Positions 1 through 5,348 of a DNA stretch of 5,348 nt are shown piece after piece. A program made the position numbers and the translations under genes. The stretch comes from JAGVPT01 sp964384415 (lineage in GTDB: Bacteria > Bacteroidota > Ignavibacteria > UBA10030 > UBA8401), in NCBI GenBank assembly GCA_964384415.1, contig CAYLMV010000193.1, forward strand, positions 1-5,348, read 5' to 3'. The notes below the pieces were generated by a model, which was not told the origin of the DNA, did no database searches, and saw nothing but the letters and a program-made list of their open reading frames with translations. Within the stretch, counting starts at the first letter, position 1. Each line of letters starts with the position of its first letter.

Positions 1-2
1 AG

Positions 3-1505
3 CCCGACCTCATCATTGCCTACATGGGGCATAATGAATTCTACGGTCCCGACGGTGTTGGGGCATCGTTTATTGAACGAACGTTTCCTTCCCTCATACC
101 GCTGAAGTATGATCTCAGGGGACTGCGTATCGTGGCATGGTTTCAGCGCATGATGAGAAGCTACGCTGCCAGTGCTCAGCCGGGCGAAAGAAACCTGATG
201 AAAGAAGTCTCGCAGAACGACAAGGTTGAGCTGAATTCTCCCGATGCCAGGTGGGTGTTCGGCCAATTCCGTGCGAACCTGACTGCTTTGGCCAGGCTCT
301 GTAAATCACGTCGCATTCCTTTGATCATTAGCGATGTCACTTCAAATTTGATGTTTCCGCCATTTTCGTCGGACTCCATCCTGCTCCCGGCCGTCGGTGG
401 TAAGAATCTTGCTGACGCCGAATCCGCCTTCTCGGCGCAGCAATATGTTGAGACCAAACTGACTCTTTCTTCCCTATTGACGGCCAATCCGACCAATGCG
501 ATCGTTAACTATTGGATGGGAAGGACGTATCTCGCTCTCGGCCAACCCGATTCCGCGAAACTGTTCCTCGGTCGAGCCCGGGATTACGATCTGCTTAAGT
601 TCCGTGCGCCCGCCGAAACCGATTCGATCATCCGAAGCGTCTGTGCAGATGAGGGAGTGCCGCTAGTTTCATCCGACTCACTCTTCAGCAAGCTCAGCGC
701 CGGCGGTATTGCAGGAAGAGAACTTTTCTGGGAACATCTTCATCCAACGGCACTCGGTTACTACGAAATCGCCGGCCTCTACTTTCAGAAAGTTCTGGAA
801 CTTCTTCTCGTTCCTCATTCAGGTCCGGATGTCCGGCCAGTTCAACCGCTCCCCTTCCAAACGGACAGCCTGAGCATCTGCTGGGTCGATCTGGCGTTCG
901 GCGACATCGCAATGCGGAACCTTACGAAGCATTGGCCATTTTCGAATTACGAATCACACGCGTACGTGATTGAAAATGAAGATACGGCGCTTCAAAACAT
1001 CGCATACGACCTTTACGCATCGAAGATTCCATGGAGCGAGGCGTGTCTGAGGAGCGCCCTTTATTTCCAGCAGCATGGAAGGTTAAGAGAAGCTGCTACG
1101 ACGTATGAAGGCCTGCTCGAAGAATACCCAACCAACTACTATTCGCATTATCTCCTCGGATTCGTATACAAGGAAATGGGTCAATTGGAAAATGCCGTCA
1201 GCCATTTGTCGGCATCGATCAAATACAATCCGCAGTATCCCTATCCCCGGATAGACCTTGGACTCCTGCAGATCAACGAAGGGCGGATCGACGAAGCTAT
1301 CGAAAACTTCACGGCAGCCTTGCAGCTGACTCAGGGCAGGGGCTACACAAACGAGACCGCGACGATTGACTACGGGCTCTCAGCGGCATATGCGAACAAA
1401 GGGAATTATTCAATGGCGAAGAAATATGTCGATGCTTCATTGGCTCTCTCTCCTGCATACCGGCCTGCGCAAATCCTCCGCGAGCGTCTCCTCCAATACA
1501 AATAA
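3..1505 (+). CDS. SGNH/GDSL-hydrolase-like protein with TPR repeats (5'-truncated by window edge)
   Basis: The reading frame is open from the first bases (PDLIIAY precedes the first visible Met), so the ATG at 24 is internal and the true start lies upstream. About 500 residues are visible. The opening PDLIIAYMGHNEFYG matches SGNH block III (Gly-x-Asn, here GHNE at visible residues 9-12). FWEHLHPTALGYY near residues 242-254 matches block V, with an ExxH in place of the usual DxxH and His247 as the likely catalytic His. Blocks I and II, including the Ser nucleophile, are outside the window. A TPR-like helical hairpin (about 138-195) is inserted between the blocks. At least four TPR-like units follow (about 346-486), for example YLLGFVYKEMGQLENAVSHL. 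The family usually acts on ester or acyl groups; TPRs bind partner proteins. The substrate cannot be told. The gene is convergent with the minus-strand genes and ends in TAA at a terminator hairpin. The SGNH/TPR call is firm; enzymatic activity is inferred. Confidence 0.85.
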   Translation, partial: PDLIIAYMGHNEFYGPDGVGASFIERTFPSLIPLKYDLRGLRIVAWFQRMMRSYAASAQPGERNLMKEVSQNDKVELNSPDARWVFGQFRANLTALARLCKSRRIPLIISDVTSNLMFPPFSSDSILLPAVGGKNLADAESAFSAQQYVETKLTLSSLLTANPTNAIVNYWMGRTYLALGQPDSAKLFLGRARDYDLLKFRAPAETDSIIRSVCADEGVPLVSSDSLFSKLSAGGIAGRELFWEHLHPTALGYYEIAGLYFQKVLELLLVPHSGPDVRPVQPLPFQTDSLSICWVDLAFGDIAMRNLTKHWPFSNYESHAYVIENEDTALQNIAYDLYASKIPWSEACLRSALYFQQHGRLREAATTYEGLLEEYPTNYYSHYLLGFVYKEMGQLENAVSHLSASIKYNPQYPYPRIDLGLLQINEGRIDEAIENFTAALQLTQGRGYTNETATIDYGLSAAYANKGNYSMAKKYVDASLALSPAYRPAQILRERLLQYK

Positions 1506-1531
1506 AAAAGGCGACCCTTTCGGGTCGCCTT
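1504..1531 (-). terminator. Intrinsic terminator between convergent genes (best on the minus strand)
   Basis: A perfect 8-bp stem, GGCGACCC (1510-1517) with GGGTCGCC (1522-1529), closes a 4-base loop. Read on the minus strand the loop is GAAA, a stable GNRA tetraloop, and the stem is followed by six T residues (1509-1504). That is a textbook terminator for the minus-strand gene ending at 1565. On the plus strand the following tract is only TTCATTCT, so termination of the SGNH/TPR gene would be weaker but possible. The minus-strand T tract overlaps the TAA stop of the plus-strand gene. Confidence 0.88.
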
Positions 1532-1540
1532 CATTCTAAC

Positions 1541-1554
1541 TCTCCTTTCGGAGA
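1541..1554. other. Small second hairpin in the convergent gap
   Basis: TCTCC (1541-1545) pairs with GGAGA (1550-1554) around a TTTC loop (GAAA on the minus strand), the same loop as the larger terminator 20 bases away. It has no T tract on either side, so it is unlikely to terminate alone. It may slow polymerase or protect the 3' end of the minus-strand transcript; that is inference. Confidence 0.4.
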
Positions 1555-1564
1555 AATCAGAAGC

Positions 1565-3637
1565 TTACTTCAACAGAAGCATCTTCTTGACGCTCGTGAA
1601 CTGTCCGGCGGTGATTCTGTAGAGATACATACCGCTGGCCAGATGCGAAGCATCGAAGGTCACTTCATGTCCGCCTGCATTCAACGACTCGTTGACAAGC
1701 GTCGCAACCTTTTGGCCTAACAGGTTGTAGACCACCAATTCCACTTTCGCTTGCGATGGAATTGAGAATGCGATTTTTGTCGATGGGTTGAACGGGTTCG
1801 GGTAGTTCTGCTGCAATGTGAACACCTGCGGCAGGCTCGGTCGGTCTATGACGAGCGTGTACACGGGCTTATGGGTATCATAATTCCAACGGTTGTACTT
1901 GTTGGGATTGATGCTTCCCCACTGCACTGCAACGGTCGAGGTCGGGCCTGAATCATCGAGGTTATCGAGGTGATTCAATCCAAACGCTGTTTCGTTGTCG
2001 CCGCCGCGGATACCGAACTTGCTGACCGCGCCGATGTTGTTCGCGGTGGTATAGGTGAATTGCACAGTGTAGATGGAATCTCCGGCAACTGCATCACAGT
2101 GTGTTCCATCATCCCACATTTTCCTCTTGTTGGTATCGGTAACCATTGTGGAGTTCCAATCCGCCCAATCGGTAACCGGGAAGACGTTCGGCAGGTTCGT
2201 CGCGGGTCCGTTGATTCCAACGCCCCACTTCTTGATACTGTCTGCCTTCACTACCGTCGCGCTTCCCTGTCCGTCCACGAGACTATCTTTTCCGAGGAGG
2301 ATCTGATAGTATGCGGGACGCATATCGACAGTCCACGTCACGGTAACGGTCTGCTTGAATTGTTTCTGGCTGGCAAAATATGGCTGACGACGCCCGGCAG
2401 AAACGCCGACAACTGTATCTTTAATCGCGAATGATCCGGCTCCTGCAGGAACCACAAACTGACGCCGTTCTTGTTCAGAAGCGACGGTTCCGCCGAACTG
2501 GAAGTTGAAGTAGTATTCACGGATCGTGTTGGGCGCTTTGACGAGGTAATATTGATAATCGAGCGCCTTGTTGATGGAAGAGAGCAGCTTCAGGGTGCCT
2601 TTGTAAATGTTCGTGAGACCTTGCCTGCTCAGGTTGACGGTGCGGGTCGAATCAGACGTGTTGAAGAAGCCCGCCTGAATCTGCACGGTGTCGCTGCCAA
2701 CTTTGAAGCTTCCGTTGTTTGACGCTGTCGTCATGTCTGCCTGGAACGTGACCGTGCAGCTATCGGAATTCGCGCGGAGAACCGGCGCATCATTGTTGTA
2801 GTACACCCAATGCAGCGTGGTATCTCCCTTTGCGACCGGGATGTAGAATTGACGGTTTGGTTTGCCGCCCTGGAGTTCATCGCTGCCCCAGTTGTAGCCG
2901 AGGAGGAACTTGTATTGCACGGTGTCTCCGACGTGCCAATTGCTCTTGCGGAATTTCAAACGGCCGGAGTAGAATGATCCCGGACCGATTTTGAATTCAC
3001 TTCCGCCGTCGCCCGGAGCAACTTCCTGTTTCAAATAGGTGGTCTGACCCCATGAGAGGTCGTCACCCGTGCCGCCGCCGCCGCGCACGCCGACAGAATC
3101 GACGTCTTTGGCATTCCATCCAAACGATCCGTTGTCCATCACCGCCTCCATGTTGACGCGGAAATAAACGTTAATGAAACTATCCGGAATCGTCGTCCAC
3201 GGCCGGAAATATTGCGGCATCGAATTCGGTCCGTTGTCCCAGAATTGAACCGGGAATGTCGTGTCGTTGTTCGTTACAGCATAGTTGCGATGACCCTGTG
3301 CCAAGAATCCGTCTGAGAGATCTTTTTCCCAGCCGCCGCTTCGCACTCTGATCTTGTACTTTAATGTATCACCGACCTTGAAGCCAAGGGTGGTCTTCCA
3401 GTAGTCGCCGCCGATGTTCGTAAGCGCGCGCCCTGCACCCCAGCTCGTCAGAACAGAGTCCGCAGAGCCCGTTCCCGATCCGACCAAAACAATTTGATCA
3501 GACGCTTTGAGTGTATCCGGCACTGTTGCCGTATTGACGATGAACGTCAAGTTCTTTACCTGCGCCTGCGCGACGGGTGACAGCACTGCTGCTGACACGA
3601 CCAACGCGATAAACGCGAAAAGTAGGATTTTGTTCAT
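1565..3637 (-). CDS. Secreted multi-module protein with C-terminal T9SS (type A) sorting domain
   Basis: 690 residues. The N-terminus is a clear Sec signal peptide: a Lys in MNK, a hydrophobic core to about residue 20, and a likely cleavage after AQA at residue 25. Residues 28-590 look like four tandem beta-sandwich modules (about 28-139, 156-285, 294-420 and 430-590). The last three begin with similar strands (VYFRVNM, VTFQADM, VTWTVDM). The first two share GDTLKYKI / GDTVQYKF. Module 4 contains DDGTHCDAVAGDSIYT (509-524). Residues 601-690 form a canonical T9SS sorting domain: NYPNPFNP at 611-618, then VVYNLLGQKVATL, GMYLYRI and a basic KKMLLLK end. The protein should cross the outer membrane by T9SS and be anchored or released. 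The modules resemble carbohydrate-binding or E-set folds with many exposed-type aromatic residues, but no catalytic motif is seen and the ligand is unknown. The ATG start is supported by AAGGAGA five bases upstream. Export is confident; function is open. Confidence 0.93.
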   Translation of the reverse strand: MNKILLFAFIALVVSAAVLSPVAQAQVKNLTFIVNTATVPDTLKASDQIVLVGSGTGSADSVLTSWGAGRALTNIGGDYWKTTLGFKVGDTLKYKIRVRSGGWEKDLSDGFLAQGHRNYAVTNNDTTFPVQFWDNGPNSMPQYFRPWTTIPDSFINVYFRVNMEAVMDNGSFGWNAKDVDSVGVRGGGGTGDDLSWGQTTYLKQEVAPGDGGSEFKIGPGSFYSGRLKFRKSNWHVGDTVQYKFLLGYNWGSDELQGGKPNRQFYIPVAKGDTTLHWVYYNNDAPVLRANSDSCTVTFQADMTTASNNGSFKVGSDTVQIQAGFFNTSDSTRTVNLSRQGLTNIYKGTLKLLSSINKALDYQYYLVKAPNTIREYYFNFQFGGTVASEQERRQFVVPAGAGSFAIKDTVVGVSAGRRQPYFASQKQFKQTVTVTWTVDMRPAYYQILLGKDSLVDGQGSATVVKADSIKKWGVGINGPATNLPNVFPVTDWADWNSTMVTDTNKRKMWDDGTHCDAVAGDSIYTVQFTYTTANNIGAVSKFGIRGGDNETAFGLNHLDNLDDSGPTSTVAVQWGSINPNKYNRWNYDTHKPVYTLVIDRPSLPQVFTLQQNYPNPFNPSTKIAFSIPSQAKVELVVYNLLGQKVATLVNESLNAGGHEVTFDASHLASGMYLYRITAGQFTSVKKMLLLK

Positions 3638-3783
3638 GGACTTCTCCTTGAAGTGTAATACTGTTGATTAATTACTGATTTGTATAACGCTCAACGCTTA
3701 TGCCTTCCTTGTCCCTCCTTTCGGCATTTTTATCGTTTGTGGTTTAGTTAATCTATCGATGTGAAAAGCTTATTGTGCGTTAC
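3638..3783 (-). other. Intergenic leader between the PorV-like gene and the secreted-protein gene
   Basis: These 146 bases hold the 5' leader of the secreted-protein gene. I see no strong minus-strand terminator after the PorV-like gene, so read-through is possible. I also find no convincing TTGACA/TATAAT pair or Bacteroidota-type TAnnTTTG element on the minus strand. The AT-rich stretch at about 3655-3686 is the most likely promoter area. A 5-bp inverted repeat, ATGCC (3700-3704) with GGCAT (3723-3727), flanks a purine-rich loop on the minus strand. On the plus strand it is followed by TTTTTAT, so it could only act as a weak terminator against antisense transcription. Confidence 0.45.
3643..3649 (-). 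promoter_or_regulatory. Ribosome binding site of the T9SS-exported protein
   Basis: Read on the minus strand, AAGGAGA lies five bases before the ATG at 3637. It is a near-perfect Shine-Dalgarno sequence and fixes the start of the 690-residue protein. It is much stronger than anything ahead of the PorV-like gene, which suggests independent, efficient initiation. Confidence 0.8.
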
Positions 3784-4842
3784 TCAAAATCCGAGCGAGA
3801 GAGCGATGGTATTCAAATTTCCAAAGACTCCGAACTTATTGAAGGCGTAATTGACTTCCACAGCGCCGATTCCTTCCATCTTCACCCTGGCGCCCGCGCC
3901 GAGAGAAAGTCCGTCTTGCTGATCTTGTTTGTCGAAGGGCCCCTCTTTTGCGAAGAGCGATTTGTAGCCTCCACGGAGGAACAACATACCCTGCCAGCCA
4001 ATTTCTGCACCGACGTTGAGAGACTCGGTATTGTCGCTCGGCCTGAGGGCATCAACGGCAATCGTTCCCCGAATCGTCTGATTGTTGACGACGTCCATTG
4101 CGATGCCGACACGGAACAGAAGCGGCATCGGCCAGGCGTCCGTCTTAAGCTTTCCGACGAGGGTCTTGTTTGAACCTGCGTCTGCGGGATCGACATCCAC
4201 AGTGTTATAGAGATCCCTCCCATCCAACTGCAAATCTCCGCCGAAGTTCGACATCGACATTCCGAGGCGCATGTTGTTGAAATCGGTCACGTAGAGCAAT
4301 CCAGCGTCAAAGGTGATGTTGCTTGCCGTTTCGTTCCAGATCCTCTCAGAGATATACTTTGCTGACCCGCCTATGGAGAAGCGATCGGTCAGACGGCGGG
4401 CATAGGTAAAGCCAACGGCAAGATCGGCTGCCGACCATCGCTCTCCGGTTCCATCCGGGGCTGCCACGGTTGTGACGTCGTCTTCGCCATAATCGAGCTG
4501 CGTCACCTGCACACCGACGGCATTCTCGCCGTCCATGTTCATGGTGAATCCAAACCAGCGGAATTTTGTCCCCACCAGCCAATCGGTATTGGAAAAAGTG
4601 AACTCCGAACCTTCCGACTGTGCGATGGCGCCCGGGTTCCAGTAAATTGAACTCGCGTCACCCGGAGCCGCAACATAGGCGCTCCCCATGGCGCTCGCTT
4701 TCGGCCCTACGGCAATGCCGAGGAATTGTGCCGCCGTTGTTCCGACCTTCGATTGGCCGAACCCGATGGACGACGCTGTGAGGATTGCCATGAAAGGCAA
4801 TAATAGTTTACGTTGCAACGAATCGGTAGATTTTCTTTTCAT
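3784..4842 (-). CDS. PorV/PorQ-family outer-membrane beta-barrel protein (T9SS-associated)
   Basis: 352 residues, about the usual length for the PorV/PorQ family. A basic N-region (MKRKSTDSLQRK) and a hydrophobic core (13-29) form a signal peptide, probably cut after GFG near residue 29. The mature N-terminus has the family hallmark: AAQFLGIAVGPKASAMG, then AYVA and a nearby SSIYWNPGAIA (residues 37-74). In this FadL-like fold that region forms the N-terminal plug and first strands. The rest alternates amphipathic strands and turns and ends LSLGF, with the terminal Phe used by outer-membrane assembly machinery. PorV binds T9SS cargo signals after translocation and hands cargo to the attachment complex; PorQ has a different T9SS role. 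I cannot tell which this is, or whether it is a paralogue dedicated to its neighbours. It starts 7 bases after the upstream stop with no clear Shine-Dalgarno, which suggests translational coupling. A later Met at residue 18 would destroy the signal peptide, so the first Met is preferred. Confidence 0.88.
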   Translation of the reverse strand: MKRKSTDSLQRKLLLPFMAILTASSIGFGQSKVGTTAAQFLGIAVGPKASAMGSAYVAAPGDASSIYWNPGAIAQSEGSEFTFSNTDWLVGTKFRWFGFTMNMDGENAVGVQVTQLDYGEDDVTTVAAPDGTGERWSAADLAVGFTYARRLTDRFSIGGSAKYISERIWNETASNITFDAGLLYVTDFNNMRLGMSMSNFGGDLQLDGRDLYNTVDVDPADAGSNKTLVGKLKTDAWPMPLLFRVGIAMDVVNNQTIRGTIAVDALRPSDNTESLNVGAEIGWQGMLFLRGGYKSLFAKEGPFDKQDQQDGLSLGAGARVKMEGIGAVEVNYAFNKFGVFGNLNTIALSLGF

Positions 4843-4849
4843 ACTCGGA

Positions 4850-5348
4850 TCACTTTATGATTGCAAGTTTTCCCGTAGTGCTGCCTGCGGGGGATTCTAC
4901 AACGTAAAAGTAAACTCCAAAAGCGATATCAAGATTTTCATCCGTCTTAAGATCCCACGAGATCACTCCATCTTCAATATTCCCGTCCTGGTGGAGCGTG
5001 CGAATATGGTCGCCTCTCGTCGTGAATATTCTGATCGTGGCATTTGCCGGAACGTGGATGAAATCGATTCTGCGCTGGCCGCGCCCGCTCGTAATACCCG
5101 GACTCAATGGAAGCTCAAACGAGGCTGCCGTCACGTATGGATTCGGCACTGCCCGAACACGCTGAAGTCCCTGTTGAGCTGCTTGATTGTCGACAACTGC
5201 GGGGATCGACGTAAACTCCAGAAGATCTTGTTTCCGGAATGGCTTGGTCATCTTTACCACGAATTTATCTCCGCTGCCAAGTTTGTACGTCGTATCTGCG
5301 GGATCGGAGGTTTTCGGCGAAAAATGTAAATCCCAGGTGTATACAAGG
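4850..5348 (-). CDS. C-terminal part of a large exported protein, putative T9SS cargo (start outside window)
   Basis: The minus-strand frame is open from the right edge to a TGA at 4850, giving 165 visible residues. A GTG at 5258-5260 could be mistaken for a start, but the frame continues upstream as LVYTWDLHFSPKT... in protein-like sequence, so this is the end of a longer gene. The visible part has GDKFVVKMTKPFRKQD, then VRAVPNPYV (PNPYV near residues 68-72), a strand TIRIFTTRGDHIRTL, SWDLKTDENLDIAFGVYFY, and a terminal GKLAIIK. This order (PNP, an IxIFTxxG strand, a WDxxxxxG... turn, GVYFY, a basic end) matches the FlgD-like / T9SS type A C-terminal fold, though the usual NYPNPFNP is replaced by PNPYV. 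The function of the large N-terminal part cannot be seen. It sits 7 bases upstream of the PorV-like gene and is very likely co-transcribed with it. Confidence 0.85.
   Translation of the reverse strand, partial: LVYTWDLHFSPKTSDPADTTYKLGSGDKFVVKMTKPFRKQDLLEFTSIPAVVDNQAAQQGLQRVRAVPNPYVTAASFELPLSPGITSGRGQRRIDFIHVPANATIRIFTTRGDHIRTLHQDGNIEDGVISWDLKTDENLDIAFGVYFYVVESPAGSTTGKLAIIK

Noticed and set aside
24..26. ATG as the start of the SGNH/TPR gene
   Set aside because: It falls inside the block III motif of the hydrolase, with in-frame hydrophobic strand residues (PDLIIAY) directly before it, so the gene must begin earlier.
1970..2434. Open frame of 154 codons on the plus strand
   Set aside because: It is fully antisense to the 690-residue secreted protein, has no ribosome site that I can see, and shows no protein family pattern.
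3068..3090. Short GCC/GCG-rich run that looks like a microsatellite
   Set aside because: It is only a few units long and codes for the Gly-rich turn VRGGGGTG in the secreted protein, so a repeat element is not needed to explain it.
3670..3700. Possible promoter (TTGAGC and TATACA-like hexamers on the minus strand)
   Set aside because: The two hexamers are only three bases apart, and no other pair with proper spacing is convincing. No TAnnTTTG element is present on this strand.
3775..4173. Open frame of 132 codons on the plus strand
   Set aside because: It is antisense to the C-terminal half of the PorV-like barrel. The barrel frame has a clear family signature and the antisense product does not.
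5258..5260. GTG as the start of a short 136-residue gene
   Set aside because: The frame continues upstream without a stop to the window edge in protein-like sequence, and the visible part is the typical tail of a longer exported protein.
4688..5329. Open frame of 213 codons on the plus strand
   Set aside because: It lies antisense across the start of the PorV-like gene and the end of the upstream gene, both of which have strong family features. Its translation has no recognisable domain and reads as low-quality reverse-frame protein.

Overview
This window carries the outer-surface gene content of a bacterium that uses the type IX secretion system (T9SS). The best lineage clue is the C-terminal sorting domain of the 690-residue protein, which has the NYPNPFNPSTKI... 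block followed by a strand pattern ending in KKMLLLK. This style is typical of the Bacteroidota/Chlorobiota group and related FCB lineages, and is especially common in Ignavibacteria-like genomes. Base composition looks close to balanced, which fits that group better than AT-rich Bacteroidetes. The placement is inference from protein style; no rRNA or marker gene is present.

Layout. Positions 1-1505 (+ strand) hold the 3' part of an SGNH/GDSL-hydrolase-like protein with TPR repeats; its start lies outside the window. Positions 1506-1564 are a short convergent gap with a strong GAAA-loop hairpin that ends the minus-strand gene and possibly both genes. The rest is coded on the minus strand, read from right to left. 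First comes the C-terminal 165 residues of a large exported protein (5348 to 4850, start outside the window). After a 7-base gap comes a PorV/PorQ-family outer-membrane barrel (4842-3784). After a 146-base gap comes a secreted four-module protein with a canonical T9SS sorting domain (3637-1565).

How the genes may work together. PorV-type barrels collect T9SS cargo after it crosses the outer membrane and deliver it for anchoring or release. Here one sits immediately downstream of, and probably co-translated with, a large protein whose tail resembles a T9SS signal. The next gene in the same direction is an unmistakable T9SS client. The minus-strand genes therefore read as a surface-export cassette: putative cargo, barrel, then second cargo. 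The convergent SGNH/TPR gene has no visible functional link to it.

I found no tRNA, rRNA, CRISPR array, insertion sequence, attachment site or origin. The window looks like ordinary chromosomal sequence of an under-annotated lineage, and I see no clear sign of a wholly new system. The most useful leads are the cargo/PorV pairing and the unassigned four-module secreted protein.
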